Assembly: GCF_014117215.1 (NCBI RefSeq)
Contig: NZ_JACGXS010000007.1
Location: 122,765-186,764, forward strand
Reading direction: 5' to 3'
Origin: Stenotrophomonas tumulicola
GTDB taxonomy: Bacteria > Pseudomonadota > Gammaproteobacteria > Xanthomonadales > Xanthomonadaceae
Length of the DNA stretch: 64,000 bases
Part shown: positions 54,054 through 63,006 of the stretch, one piece after another
Layout of the letters: every line of letters begins with the position of its first letter
Numbering within the stretch: position 1 is the stretch's first letter
Position numbers and translations under genes: made by a program
Notes under the pieces: generated by a model
Told to the model about the DNA's origin: nothing
The model's input: only the letters and a program-made list of their open reading frames with translations
The model's database searches: none

Positions 54054-55751
54054 ATGCCGCCGATGCCCGCATTGATTCGCATCTCCAGTGTTCTGTTGCT
54101 CAGCCTGATGGCTGGCCAGGCGCTGTCAGCCCCATCCTCCGCCCGTGCGCTGGCGCGCGCCGAGGCCTCCCAGGAACCTTCCCTGGAGCCTGCGCTGGCG
54201 GGGGAATTCGCCCTGCAGGCCGGCAAGCTGGGCGAGGCCGCCGGGCAGTACCTGCTGGCCGCCAAGGCCAGTGACGGCGACGCCGGACTGGCCGAGCGTG
54301 CCACCCGTATCGCCATGCTGGCCAACGATGATGCCGGTGCGGCGCAGGCGTTGGCGCTGTGGCAGCAGCGTGCGCCGCGCTCGCTGGCCATGCGCAGTGC
54401 CGCCGCCGCATTGGCGATGCGCCAGGGCCAGCCGGCACAGGCGGTCACTGAGCTGAAGGCGGTGCTGGCGGAGCCGGATGAGTCCGGATGGAAGTTCGCG
54501 CTGGCCGCATTGGTCGGTGGCGGGCGTGATCCGGCGGTGCCGGCGCAGGTACTCGACGCGCTGGTCACGGACGATGCCATCCCCGCGCGGATCGAGGTGT
54601 GGCAGGAATTCGGCCGCCTGGCCATGAGCATGGAACGACCTGAGCTGGCCCAGCGCATGGTCGACCAGGTGGTCCGCCGCTTTCCCGATGATCCGCGGGT
54701 CGCGCTGTTGCGTGCCAGCCAGTTGAACCAGGTCGGCAAGACCGCAGAGGCAATGGCGACGTTGCAGGCGCTGGAGCCGCAGACCCGTACCAGTCCTGAC
54801 CTGCGCAATGCCGTGGCCATCGCCTATGACGCGATGAATGAGTCTGCCGCCGCCGAGCGCGTGTTGGCCTATGGCCCGCAGGACGTACAGACCTTCGGCA
54901 TGCGTGCGTCGCTGCTGGCCAAGCGTGAAGACGCCGCAGCGCTTTCCGCGCTCTACGCGGAACTGTCGAAGGCCGCCAGCAAGCCGGACCCGGCCCAGCG
55001 CCTGTTGCTGGGCAAGATCGCCGAATACCTGAAGCGCTACCAGGAGGCAGTGGACTGGTACCACAGCGTTCCCGGAGGCGATGAACTGAGCGAAGCGCGG
55101 CTGCGTGCAGCCAATGCACTTGGGCTGCTGGGCAACCAGGACAAAGCCCTGGAAGAGGTACATGCGATCCAGTCCGACCCCATGCTGGCCGAAGAGGCGC
55201 GTCGCGATGCCTACCTGCTGGAAGCCGAACTGCGCCTGCGGGCGGGTGACGAGGCGGGTGAGCTGGATGCGCTGGCCCGCGGGCTTGCCGCTTACCCCGA
55301 TGAAAACGCACTGCTGTATGCCCGCGCGCTGGCGTGGGAGCGTCGCGACGACATCGCGCGCGCCGAGGCCGACCTGCGCAAGGTGCTGGTGACCGAACCG
55401 GAGAACGTCGCCGCGCTGAACGCGCTGGGCTATACCTTGGCCGATCGCACGTCGCGTTATCAGGAAGCGCTGGAACTGATCGACCGCGCGCGCGTGGCCG
55501 AGCCGGACAATCCGGCGATCATCGACAGCCATGGCTGGGTGTTGTATCGCCTGGGTCGCAATGAAGAGGCGCTGGCCCAGCTGCGTCGTGCCTACACCGT
55601 GGTGAAGGATGCGGAGATCGCTGCCCATCTGGGCGAAGTGCTATGGGTGATGGGCCGCCAGGACGAAGCGCGGCATTACTTCGATGAGGCGGCCAAGCTG
55701 GACCCCGACAACCGCGCGCTGCAGCGCGTCCGCGAGAAATTCAATCCATGA
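54054..55751 (+). CDS. Exported tetratricopeptide repeat protein
   Basis: A 565-residue protein with a signal peptide (ISSVLLLSLMAGQALSA) and many helical TPR units across its length, the last ones clearest (DEAGELDALARGLAAYPDENALLYARALAW; NVAALNALGYTLADRTSRYQEALELIDRARVAEPDNPAIIDSHGWVLYRLGR is one pair of units, about 450-505). It overlaps lolB by four bases. TPR genes stand in this position before lolB-ispE in many gammaproteobacteria; a role in envelope assembly is inferred. Start codons at 54054 and 54063 are both possible. Confidence 0.85.
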   Translation: MPPMPALIRISSVLLLSLMAGQALSAPSSARALARAEASQEPSLEPALAGEFALQAGKLGEAAGQYLLAAKASDGDAGLAERATRIAMLANDDAGAAQALALWQQRAPRSLAMRSAAAALAMRQGQPAQAVTELKAVLAEPDESGWKFALAALVGGGRDPAVPAQVLDALVTDDAIPARIEVWQEFGRLAMSMERPELAQRMVDQVVRRFPDDPRVALLRASQLNQVGKTAEAMATLQALEPQTRTSPDLRNAVAIAYDAMNESAAAERVLAYGPQDVQTFGMRASLLAKREDAAALSALYAELSKAASKPDPAQRLLLGKIAEYLKRYQEAVDWYHSVPGGDELSEARLRAANALGLLGNQDKALEEVHAIQSDPMLAEEARRDAYLLEAELRLRAGDEAGELDALARGLAAYPDENALLYARALAWERRDDIARAEADLRKVLVTEPENVAALNALGYTLADRTSRYQEALELIDRARVAEPDNPAIIDSHGWVLYRLGRNEEALAQLRRAYTVVKDAEIAAHLGEVLWVMGRQDEARHYFDEAAKLDPDNRALQRVREKFNP

Positions 55752-56404
55752 TGTTTTCGATCGCACGTCCCTTGCTGCTGCTGGCCGCGGGCCTGGCGTT
55801 GAGTGCCTGCACCAGCGTGGGGACGCAGAAGGCGCCCCCCCCTGACGTGGCCTATACGGTGTCGCCGGCCGCCGAGCGGGCCGAGGCGGCGCGGGTACAG
55901 GCGCTGCGCGCACAACCGGACTGGGAGTTCCAGGGCCGGGTAGCTGTCAGCAAAGGCAGGAACGGCGGCAGCGGTCGAATCGACTGGAGCCAGCAGGGCG
56001 ACGCCTACCAGGTCCAGCTCAGCGCACCGGTGACCCGGCAGAGCTGGCGCCTGCACGGCGATGCCGGGGGTGGGGCAGGGCGGCTGGAAGGACTGGAAGG
56101 CGGTCCCCGCGAGGGGGGCGATGCGCATGTGCTGCTGCTGGACGCTACTGGCTGGGACATTCCCGTCAATCAACTGCCGGACTGGACCCGCGGACTGGTG
56201 CTGGAAGGATCGGATGAAAGTGGCCTGCAGCGCGATGTCGATGGACGGCCGCGGCGGCTGCAGCAGGCCGGTTGGGACGTGCAGTACCTGGAATGGTATC
56301 CGGCTGGCGAAGGCCGGCAGGCCCTGCCGCGACGCATTGAAGCCAGCAGCGGCGATGCCCGGGTGCGGCTGGTGATCGATCAATGGGGCGCGCAGAGTCC
56401 ATGA
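55748..56404 (+). CDS. lolB: Outer-membrane lipoprotein receptor LolB
   Basis: LolB takes lipoproteins from LolA and inserts them in the outer membrane, and is itself a lipoprotein. The 218-residue protein has a lipobox LSAC (Cys21), then [27 protein letters not shown] and [15 protein letters not shown], both family-typical. It overlaps the TPR gene and ispE by four bases each; lolB-ispE is the E. coli order as well. Confidence 0.94.
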   Translation: MMFSIARPLLLLAAGLALSACTSVGTQKAPPPDVAYTVSPAAERAEAARVQALRAQPDWEFQGRVAVSKGRNGGSGRIDWSQQGDAYQVQLSAPVTRQSWRLHGDAGGGAGRLEGLEGGPREGGDAHVLLLDATGWDIPVNQLPDWTRGLVLEGSDESGLQRDVDGRPRRLQQAGWDVQYLEWYPAGEGRQALPRRIEASSGDARVRLVIDQWGAQSP

Positions 56405-57273
56405 CGCCGGTTCCTGATGACGCGGGTGGCTGGTCCTGGTGGCCGGCTCCGGCCAAACTGAATCTGTTCCTGAACATCACGGGTCGACGCAGCGACGGCT
56501 ACCACACGTTGCAGACGGTGTTCCGGCTTCTGGATTGGGGTGACCGTATCGGACTGCGACTGCGCGCCGATGGCCAGGTGTGCCGGCAGGGCGCGTCGCT
56601 TGCGGGCGTGGCGGAAGCTGACGATCTTGCTGTTCGTGCGGCAAGGCTGCTGAAATCGTCGGCCAATATCGGCCATGGTGTCGATATCATCGTTGAAAAA
56701 TCGATTCCTGCCGGTGGCGGTTTTGGCGGGGGGTCGTCCGATGCGGCGACGGTGCTGGTCGTGCTCAACCGTCTCTGGAAGGTGGGGCTGGATGAAGACG
56801 GGCTGGCCGCGCTGGGCCTGCGATTGGGCGCGGACGTCCCGGTTTTCGTCCGCGGCCACAATGCATGGGCCGAAGGGGTGGGCGAGCAGCTGCAGCCGGT
56901 GGTGCTTGCACCGGCCTGGTACGTCGTTGCCGATCCGGGCGTGCATGTGCCTACGCCAGCCCTGTTTGCAGACCCCGATTTGACGCGCGACAGTCCAATG
57001 GCGAAAATAGAGGACTTCGCTTCCGGATCCTTGGCCGGCAATGCGTTCGAACCGGTGCTGCGCCGCCGCGAGCCTGCCGTAGAGGCGGTGCTTGTCGCGT
57101 TGAGCAGGATCGGGACGGCGCGGCTGACGGGGTCGGGAAGTGGGTGTTTCGTCGAGTTTCCGTCGCAGGCAGCTGCTGCGGAGGCGAAGGCGGGACTTCC
57201 GAAGGAGTTGCGGGCGTGGGTGGCCGCGGGCGTTGCACGTTCGCCACTGCTGGAAGCACTCGAGCGTAACTGA
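56401..57273 (+). CDS. ispE: 4-diphosphocytidyl-2-C-methyl-D-erythritol kinase
   Basis: Phosphorylates CDP-methylerythritol in the MEP pathway to isoprenoids. The 290-residue GHMP kinase starts with [21 protein letters not shown] and has the ATP loop [14 protein letters not shown] (103-115), plus [16 protein letters not shown] near the end. The product eventually supplies the prenyl tail of ubiquinone and undecaprenyl carriers. A tRNA-Gln gene begins 12 bases after the stop, so the tRNA is probably processed from this transcript. Confidence 0.95.
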   Translation: MTPVPDDAGGWSWWPAPAKLNLFLNITGRRSDGYHTLQTVFRLLDWGDRIGLRLRADGQVCRQGASLAGVAEADDLAVRAARLLKSSANIGHGVDIIVEKSIPAGGGFGGGSSDAATVLVVLNRLWKVGLDEDGLAALGLRLGADVPVFVRGHNAWAEGVGEQLQPVVLAPAWYVVADPGVHVPTPALFADPDLTRDSPMAKIEDFASGSLAGNAFEPVLRRREPAVEAVLVALSRIGTARLTGSGSGCFVEFPSQAAAAEAKAGLPKELRAWVAAGVARSPLLEALERN

Positions 57274-57284
57274 TTTTTTGATGC

Positions 57285-57361
57285 AGGGGCGTCGCCAAGA
57301 GGCCCAAGGCACCAGGTTTTGATCCTGGCATTCGTAGGTTCGAATCCTACCGCCCCTGCCA
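57285..57361 (+). tRNA. tRNA-Gln (TTG)
   Basis: Cloverleaf with a 7-bp acceptor stem AGGGGCG / CGCCCCT, discriminator G and encoded CCA, D-loop region CCAAGAGGCCCAAGGC, anticodon stem CCAGG with TTG in TTTTGAT, and TPsiC arm GTAGGTTCGAATCCTAC. It lies between ispE and prs, the usual position in gammaproteobacteria. Confidence 0.96.
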
Positions 57362-57498
57362 CTTGCGGTCGTGTCCGCGCCAACCAGCGCATCTGTCTTG
57401 CGCGGGACGTGGAAACCGCCGCGGTGTAATCAGCTGCAGGGGCCTTCGGGTGCCTGCCGTTACCAGATTCCGTCACTCGCCCCCCGCCCGAGACAATC

Positions 57499-58461
57499 AT
57501 GATGCAACAGTCGCCCAACCTGCTGGTCTTTTCCGGCAACGCCAACAAACGCCTGGCGCAGAACATCTGCAAGGAGCTGGGGGTGCGGCCGGGCAAGGCG
57601 CTGGTCTCGCACTTCTCCGATGGGGAAGTCCAGGTCGAGATCGAAGAAAACGTCCGCAAGCAGGACGTTTTCGTGATCCAGCCGACCAGTGCGCCCAGTG
57701 CCGAGAACCTGATGGAACTGCTGGTCCTGATCGATGCGCTCAAGCGCGCCTCGGTTGCCAGTGTCACTGCCGTGGTGCCGTACTTCGGCTACTCGCGCCA
57801 GGATCGCCGCATGCGGTCTTCGCGCGTGCCGATCACCGCCAAGCTGGCGGCGAAGATGTTCAGCACCGCTGGCGCCGACCGTGTGTTGACCGTGGACCTG
57901 CATGCCGACCAGATCCAGGGTTTCTTCGACATCCCGGTGGACAATGTATATGCCTCGCCGCTGCTGCTCGCCGACATCTGGCGCGCGTACGGCACGGAAA
58001 ACCTGATCGTGGTGTCGCCGGACGTGGGTGGCGTGGTGCGTGCCCGCGCCGTGGCCAAGCGGCTGGACGATGCGGACCTTGCGATCATCGACAAGCGCCG
58101 TCCGCGCGCCAACGTCTCCACCGTGATGAACATCATCGGTGACGTCGAAGGCAAGACCTGCGTCATGGTCGATGACATCGTCGACACCGCCGGCACCCTG
58201 TGTGCTGCTGCCGCTGCCCTGAAGGCGCGCGGCGCGCTCAAGGTCGCCGCGTACTGCACCCACGCGGTGCTGTCCGGCCCGGCGGTGGACAACATCACCA
58301 ATTCACAGCTCGACGAGCTGGTGGTGACCGATACCATCCCGCTGAAGGACGCAGCGCGGGTATGCAGCAAGATCCGCCAGCTGAGCGTGGCGGAAATGCT
58401 GGCCGAGACGATGCGCCGCATCGCCTTCGGTGAGTCGGTCAGCTCGCTGTACGTGGACTGA
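57499..58461 (+). CDS. prs: Ribose-phosphate pyrophosphokinase
   Basis: Makes PRPP from ribose-5-phosphate and ATP for nucleotide, His and Trp synthesis. The 320-residue protein has [16 protein letters not shown], the catalytic flexible loop [10 protein letters not shown], the metal-binding [18 protein letters not shown] and the PRPP loop [12 protein letters not shown]. The tRNA-Gln upstream and rplY downstream complete a translation/nucleotide cluster. Confidence 0.97.
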   Translation: MMQQSPNLLVFSGNANKRLAQNICKELGVRPGKALVSHFSDGEVQVEIEENVRKQDVFVIQPTSAPSAENLMELLVLIDALKRASVASVTAVVPYFGYSRQDRRMRSSRVPITAKLAAKMFSTAGADRVLTVDLHADQIQGFFDIPVDNVYASPLLLADIWRAYGTENLIVVSPDVGGVVRARAVAKRLDDADLAIIDKRRPRANVSTVMNIIGDVEGKTCVMVDDIVDTAGTLCAAAAALKARGALKVAAYCTHAVLSGPAVDNITNSQLDELVVTDTIPLKDAARVCSKIRQLSVAEMLAETMRRIAFGESVSSLYVD

Positions 58462-58570
58462 TTTTTTCGTCCCCGCCGACAACGGCAGGGATATCCCGGG
58501 TGCTTCTGGTCGCGGAAGCATCTTCAAACCGCCAAGCCGCAAGGCAAGGCAACAACCTGAGTAGTCGAAA

Positions 58571-59194
58571 ATGTCGAAGACCCATGAAATCAAGGTCACC
58601 AAGCGTGAACTGCAGCGTAAGGGTGCGAGCCGCCGCCTGCGTCACGCTGGCGTGATCCCGGCGATCGTTTACGGCGGCAGCGCCGAACCGGTCGCCATCA
58701 GCCTGGACCACAACGAGATCTGGCTGGCCCAGGCCAACGAGTGGTTCTACTCGTCCATCCTGGACCTGAACCTGGACGGCAAGGTCGAGCGCGTGCTGCT
58801 GCGTGACATGCAGCGCCATCCGTTCAAGCAGCTGATCATGCACCTGGATTTCCAGCGCGTGAACGAGAACGAAGCCCTGACCGCTTCGGTGCCGCTGCAC
58901 TTCATCAATGAAGAAACCTCGCCGGCCGGCAAGGCTGCCGATGTCGTGGTTACCCACGAACTGAAGGAAGTGACCGTCAGCTGCCTGCCGAAGGACCTGC
59001 CGGAGTCGATCGAAATCGACCTGGGCAACCTGGAGGCCGGCAACATCATCTACCTGTCGGACATCAAGCTGCCGAAGGGCGTCGAGATTCCGTCGCTGGC
59101 GCAGGGCAAGGACCACGACGATGCCGTGGTCACTGCCAAGCACGGCAAGGAAGACGCTGCCGACGTGGTCGAAGAAGCACCGGCTGCCGAGTAA
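58571..59194 (+). CDS. rplY: 50S ribosomal protein L25 (general stress protein CTC)
   Basis: A 207-residue L25 of the long CTC type. The N-terminal 5S-rRNA-binding domain is seen in RKGASRRLRHAGVIPAIVYGG and VLLRDMQRHPFKQLIMHLDFQRV; the second, beta-rich domain and the acidic end (EEAPAAE) are absent from the short E. coli L25 (94 residues). It is followed by a strong hairpin and then pth, which fits the common rplY-pth pairing. Confidence 0.96.
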   Translation: MSKTHEIKVTKRELQRKGASRRLRHAGVIPAIVYGGSAEPVAISLDHNEIWLAQANEWFYSSILDLNLDGKVERVLLRDMQRHPFKQLIMHLDFQRVNENEALTASVPLHFINEETSPAGKAADVVVTHELKEVTVSCLPKDLPESIEIDLGNLEAGNIIYLSDIKLPKGVEIPSLAQGKDHDDAVVTAKHGKEDAADVVEEAPAAE

Positions 59195-59202
59195 TGCCTT
59201 CG

Positions 59203-59230
59203 CGGCACCCGTCCTTCGGGACGGGTGCCG
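59203..59230 (+). terminator. Strong UUCG hairpin between rplY and pth
   Basis: Perfect 12-bp stem CGGCACCCGTCC / GGACGGGTGCCG closed by a C(UUCG)G tetraloop, eight bases after the rplY stop. There is no T-run, so it may attenuate or stabilise the upstream mRNA and not fully stop transcription into pth. Confidence 0.7.
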
Positions 59231-59272
59231 TACCTGTTGGCACTGAATGCCGGCAGCGACCTGGAAGAGATG

Positions 59273-59851
59273 ATGGCAGGATTGCGACTGATCGTTGGCC
59301 TGGGCAACCCCGGACCAGAGCACGCCCGGACCCGGCATAATGCTGGGTTTCATTTTGTGGAGGCCCTGGCCGAGAAGGCGGGTGCGCGCTGGAGCGTGGA
59401 CAGCAAGCTGTTCGGCGAGACGGCCAGGATCGACATCGCAGGCCAGCCGGTATGGCTGCTGAAGCCGGCGACCTTCATGAATCTCAGTGGCAAGTCGGTC
59501 ACTGCCGCACTGCGGTTCTGGAAGATCGAGCCGGAAGAGAGCCTGTTGGCGCACGATGAGCTGGACCTGCCACCGGGCGCGGCACGGCTGAAGTTCGACG
59601 GTGGCCATGGTGGCCAGAACGGATTGCGCGATACCATCCGCCTGCTCGGGCACGGACGTTTCCATCGCCTGCGCGTGGGCATTGGCCATCCGGGCCACAA
59701 GGACCGCGTCGTTCCCTGGGTGCTGGGCCGCGCTTCCCGGGACGATGAGATTCTGGTCGCACGTGCGATAGACGATGCCATCGACGTGCTGCCGCTTGCG
59801 GTGCAGGGTGATTTCAACGAGGCGATGAAGCGCCTGCACACCCCGAAATAA
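59273..59851 (+). CDS. pth: Peptidyl-tRNA hydrolase
   Basis: Recycles peptidyl-tRNA released early from ribosomes. The 192-residue protein has the signature [21 protein letters not shown] with catalytic His22, and [13 protein letters not shown] and [11 protein letters not shown]. The ATG at 59273 is preferred over ATG 59270 because it gives the family start [13 protein letters not shown]; a GAAGAGA is close upstream. Confidence 0.96.
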   Translation: MAGLRLIVGLGNPGPEHARTRHNAGFHFVEALAEKAGARWSVDSKLFGETARIDIAGQPVWLLKPATFMNLSGKSVTAALRFWKIEPEESLLAHDELDLPPGAARLKFDGGHGGQNGLRDTIRLLGHGRFHRLRVGIGHPGHKDRVVPWVLGRASRDDEILVARAIDDAIDVLPLAVQGDFNEAMKRLHTPK

Positions 59852-59957
59852 AGCGCCGCAGCGCCGGGCCATGCTCGGTGGCTGTGCGACGAGACGGATT
59901 GGCCAAACGGTGCGTGCGCCTTTTCGCCAATCACTTTCACCCCAAAGGTTGTCGAAC

Positions 59958-61049
59958 ATGGGTATCAAATGCGGCATCGTCGGGCTGCCCAACGTGGGCA
60001 AGTCGACCCTCTTCAATGCGCTGACCAAGGCCGGTATCGCCGCAGCCAACTTCCCGTTCTGCACCATCGAGCCGAACGTGGGCATCGTGCCGGTGCCGGA
60101 CCCGCGCCTGAGCGCGCTGGCCGCGATCATCAACCCGCAGAAGGTCATCCCGACTGCGGTCGAGTTCGTCGACATCGCCGGCCTGGTGGCCGGTGCGGCG
60201 AGTGGTGAAGGCCTGGGCAACAAGTTCCTCGCCCACATCCGTGAGGTCGATGCGATCACCCACGTGGTGCGCTGCTTCGAGAACGCCGACGTCATCCACG
60301 TCAACAACAAGGTCGATCCGATCTCGGACATCGACACCATCGACACCGAACTGGCGCTTGCCGACCTGGACAGCGTCGAGAAGGCGCTCAATCGTGCCGA
60401 GCGGGCGGCGAAGGGCGGTGACAAGGACGCTGCCGCACGCAAGCCGGTGCTGGCCAGGCTGCAGGCTGCGCTGGCCGACGGCAAGGCCGGCCGCGCTGCC
60501 GGGCTGGACGATGAAGAGAAGGCCCTGGTGCGTGACTTGTTCCTGCTGACGCTCAAGCCGGTGATGTACATCGCCAACGTGCTGGAGGATGGCTTCGAGA
60601 ACAATCCGCACCTGGAAGCCGTGCGTGCCCGTGCGGCGGAGGAGGGCGCGCAGGTCGTCCCGGTATCGGCCGCCATCGAAGAAGAGCTGTCGCAGCTGGA
60701 TGACGAAGACCGCGATACGTTCCTGGCCGATCTCGGCCTGGCCGAGCCGGGCCTCAACCGCGTGATCAACGCGGCCTACAGCCTGCTGGGCCTGCAGACC
60801 TACTTCACCGCTGGGGTGAAGGAAGTCCGTGCGTGGACCGTGCGCAAGGGTGCCACCGCACCGCAGGCCGCTGCGGTGATCCATACCGATTTCGAGAAGG
60901 GCTTCATCCGCGCTGAAACCATCGCGTATGACGATTTCATCAAGTACAAGGGCGAGGCGGGTGCGAAGGAAGCCGGTCGCCTGCGCCTGGAAGGCAAGGA
61001 ATACCGGGTGCAGGAAGGCGACGTCCTGCACTTCCGCTTCAACGTCTGA
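59958..61049 (+). CDS. ychF: Ribosome-associated GTPase/ATPase YchF
   Basis: A 363-residue OBG-family P-loop ATPase/GTPase that binds ribosomes. It has G1 GLPNVGKST (9-17), the switch region [29 protein letters not shown], and a C-terminal TGS domain ([28 protein letters not shown]). The pth-ychF neighbourhood is standard in gammaproteobacteria. A terminator follows. Confidence 0.96.
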   Translation: MGIKCGIVGLPNVGKSTLFNALTKAGIAAANFPFCTIEPNVGIVPVPDPRLSALAAIINPQKVIPTAVEFVDIAGLVAGAASGEGLGNKFLAHIREVDAITHVVRCFENADVIHVNNKVDPISDIDTIDTELALADLDSVEKALNRAERAAKGGDKDAAARKPVLARLQAALADGKAGRAAGLDDEEKALVRDLFLLTLKPVMYIANVLEDGFENNPHLEAVRARAAEEGAQVVPVSAAIEEELSQLDDEDRDTFLADLGLAEPGLNRVINAAYSLLGLQTYFTAGVKEVRAWTVRKGATAPQAAAVIHTDFEKGFIRAETIAYDDFIKYKGEAGAKEAGRLRLEGKEYRVQEGDVLHFRFNV

Positions 61050-61112
61050 CCGGACCGGTGGCCGGCGACCTTTGGTCGCCGCTGCTGCGCCAGGCCACGG
61101 TTGCATCAAGAG

Positions 61113-61138
61113 GGCCCCGCCGATGCGGGGCCTTTTTT
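61113..61138 (+). terminator. Rho-independent terminator of ychF
   Basis: Eight-bp stem GGCCCCGC / GCGGGGCC with loop CGAT, followed by six T, 63 bases after the ychF stop. Confidence 0.88.
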
Positions 61139-61140
61139 CT

Positions 61141-61239
61141 GGACAAAAAACAGCCACTGCCGAAAAGGCTTGCAGTGGAACGCTCACGGGTACTTGTCCA
61201 CATCTACTCCCCGTCGCTCTCCACCTGGGGTGTGGAAAA
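61141..61239 (+). repeat. Structured direct repeat, copy 1
   Basis: Starts GGACAAAAAACAGCCAC, then has a hairpin CCACTGC / GCAGTGG (61154-61160 and 61172-61178), TTGTCCACA at 61194-61202 and TGTGGAAAA at 61231-61239. TCCACA and TGTGGA can pair as a second hairpin. The partner copy lies 160 bases downstream with these boxes at identical offsets. Confidence 0.8.
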
Positions 61240-61300
61240 GCACGCGTCGTGCGCGATTGGCGGACGTGGAGGGGCGTCACAGGGTGCTTCGAGGGCCTTT

Positions 61301-61399
61301 GGACAAAAAACAGCCACGCATGGAAGCGCTTGGTGCGTGGGGCTCAGCGCAGGTTGTCCACACCAAACCCCCATCGCTTTCCACGCAGGATGTGGAGAA
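61301..61399 (+). repeat. Structured direct repeat, copy 2
   Basis: The same 17-base start as copy 1, a hairpin at the same place but with different bases (CCACGCA / TGCGTGG, 61314-61320 and 61334-61340), TTGTCCACA at 61354-61362 and TGTGGAGAA at 61391-61399. The offsets of both boxes from the unit start (53 and 90 bases) are the same as in copy 1. The stem changes preserve pairing. Confidence 0.8.
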
Positions 61400-61499
61400 C
61401 CGGCGTTGCGTTTCTGCCGGTTGCAGGATGACCAACCGGACTTGCGTTGATCCGGCGGCGCGGGCAGCGTATCGACATCCTTCCTGCGGAGTGCCTTCC

Positions 61500-62516
61500 A
61501 TGTCCCTGCGTCCAGCCCTCGTCCTCCTGTTGATGTCGGTTGCATCGGTGGCCACTGCAGAGCCGGTGTCTCCCGTGCTGGTCATCCATGGCGGGGCCGG
61601 CGTGGAGCGCGCAGGATTGTCGCCGGAGCAGGAGCGTGCAGCGCGCAGCGCACTACGGGCGGCATTGTTGAAGGGGCATGCCGAGCTGGCGGCGGGGCAT
61701 GCCGCGGTGGAGGCCACGGCAGCGGCGATCACGGTGCTGGAGGATGACCCCACCTTCAATGCCGGCAAGGGCGCGGTGTTCACCCACGATGGCCGCAACG
61801 AACTCGACGCGGCCCTGATGGACGGTGCGACCCAGCGGGCTGGCGCGGTTGCCGGCGTGCAGCGCGTGCGCAATCCAATCCTGCTGGCGCGCGCGGTGAT
61901 GGAGCATTCTCCGCACGTGATGATGGTCGGACAGGGGGCTGAAGCCTTTGCTGCCGAACAGGGCATCGCGCTGGTGGATCCGGCCTACTTCCGTACCGAG
62001 GCGCGCTGGCAGCAGTTGCAGCGGGCGTTGAAGGAGGCGGCTGCAGGGCAGGCCCATGCTGACCTGGAAACCGCCAGGCACTTTGGAACGGTCGGCGCGG
62101 TAGCGCTGGATGGACAGGGCAGGCTGGCCGCAGCAACCTCCACCGGTGGCATGACCAACAAACGCTACGGCAGGGTGGGGGATTCGCCGCTCATCGGTGC
62201 CGGCACCTGGGCTGACAGCGGCTGCGCGGTGTCCGGTACCGGCTGGGGCGAGTACTACATCCGCACCGCCGCAGCCCATGAGATCTGTGCGCGGGTGCGG
62301 CTTGGCGGGCAGTCGGCGCGACAGGCTGGAGAGCAGGTCATCAACGAGCTGATCCCGGCGATGGGTGGCAACGGAGGCGCCATCGTGCTGACTGCCGATG
62401 GGCAGATCGGCCTGCCGTTCAACACCCAGGGGATGTACCGCGGGTGGATCGGCGCGGACGGTGTACCGCATCTGGCCATTTTCGCGGATGAGCAGATTGA
62501 CGTGCCTGGCCAATAG
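61500..62516 (+). CDS. Secreted isoaspartyl peptidase / L-asparaginase (Ntn hydrolase)
   Basis: A 338-residue member of the plant-type asparaginase (IaaA) family, made as a precursor that cleaves itself before the nucleophile threonine. Motifs are VIHGGAG (28-34), NAGKGAVF (87-94), the cleavage site G196-Thr197 in FGTVGAVALD, TSTGGMTNKRYGRVGDSPLIGAGTWAD and GNGGAIVLT. A signal peptide (ALVLLLMSVASVATA, about 6-20) places it in the periplasm, where it would act on isoaspartyl dipeptides. This start gives a complete signal peptide. The upstream 450 bases hold the structured repeat. Confidence 0.92.
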   Translation: MSLRPALVLLLMSVASVATAEPVSPVLVIHGGAGVERAGLSPEQERAARSALRAALLKGHAELAAGHAAVEATAAAITVLEDDPTFNAGKGAVFTHDGRNELDAALMDGATQRAGAVAGVQRVRNPILLARAVMEHSPHVMMVGQGAEAFAAEQGIALVDPAYFRTEARWQQLQRALKEAAAGQAHADLETARHFGTVGAVALDGQGRLAAATSTGGMTNKRYGRVGDSPLIGAGTWADSGCAVSGTGWGEYYIRTAAAHEICARVRLGGQSARQAGEQVINELIPAMGGNGGAIVLTADGQIGLPFNTQGMYRGWIGADGVPHLAIFADEQIDVPGQ

Positions 62517-62568
62517 CCTTGCGTATCAATGGCTTTGCGACAGCATGTGAAAAAACTGAAAAAACGTG

Positions 62569-62597
62569 TTGACAGGCCTTCGCCAGATCAGCAGAAT
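62569..62597 (+). promoter_or_regulatory. Promoter of the tRNA-tuf operon
   Basis: TTGACA at 62569-62574, a 17-base spacer and CAGAAT at 62592-62597, followed by a GC-rich discriminator (TGCGGGC) as in stringently controlled stable-RNA promoters. An A-rich tract (62549-62564) just upstream may act as an UP element. The first tRNA begins about 50 bases downstream. Confidence 0.75.
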
Positions 62598-62652
62598 TGC
62601 GGGCTCACCACCACACACCGCACCGCTTTGGCGGCACGGGTTGGGGTGGTAA

Positions 62653-62738
62653 GGAGGGATACCCAAGCGGCCAACGGGGGCAGACTGTAAATCTGCTGGC
62701 TTACGCCTTCGGTGGTTCGAATCCACCTCCCTCCACCA
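62653..62738 (+). tRNA. tRNA-Tyr (GTA)
   Basis: Class II tRNA with acceptor stem GGAGGGA / TCCCTCC, discriminator A and CCA. The anticodon loop CTGTAAA holds GTA, and there is a long variable arm (CTGGCTTACGCCTTCGG region). First of three tRNAs before tuf. Confidence 0.96.
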
Positions 62739-62763
62739 GTTTCACGTTGTGGCAATTCCCGAT

Positions 62764-62837
62764 GCGGGAGTAGTTCAATGGTAGAACTTCAGCCTTCCAA
62801 GCTGATTGTGCGGGTTCGATTCCCGTCTCCCGCTCCA
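62764..62837 (+). tRNA. tRNA-Gly (TCC)
   Basis: Acceptor stem GCGGGAG / CTCCCGC, discriminator T and CCA, anticodon loop CTTCCAA with TCC, and TPsiC arm CGGGTTCGATTCCCG. Second tRNA of the operon. Confidence 0.96.
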
Positions 62838-62890
62838 TTGAATGTCTGGAACTTTGAAGATATTTCAGTTCATGCCATAATGCAAAACTC

Positions 62891-62966
<76 letters not shown>

Positions 62967-63006
62967 TCATCGGCACCACCCCAAGACGAATTCGAGATAA
63001 GCAGCC

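Noticed and set aside
61194..61399. A chromosomal replication origin, suggested by DnaA-box-like sequences.
   Set aside because: There are only two near-consensus boxes, no AT-rich unwinding region and none of the genes usually near oriC (dnaA, dnaN, gyrB, rpmH). It is kept only as a structured repeat.
61141..61399. A CRISPR-like repeat, because two units recur at a fixed spacing.
   Set aside because: There are only two copies, about 99 bases long and imperfect, with no cas genes near.
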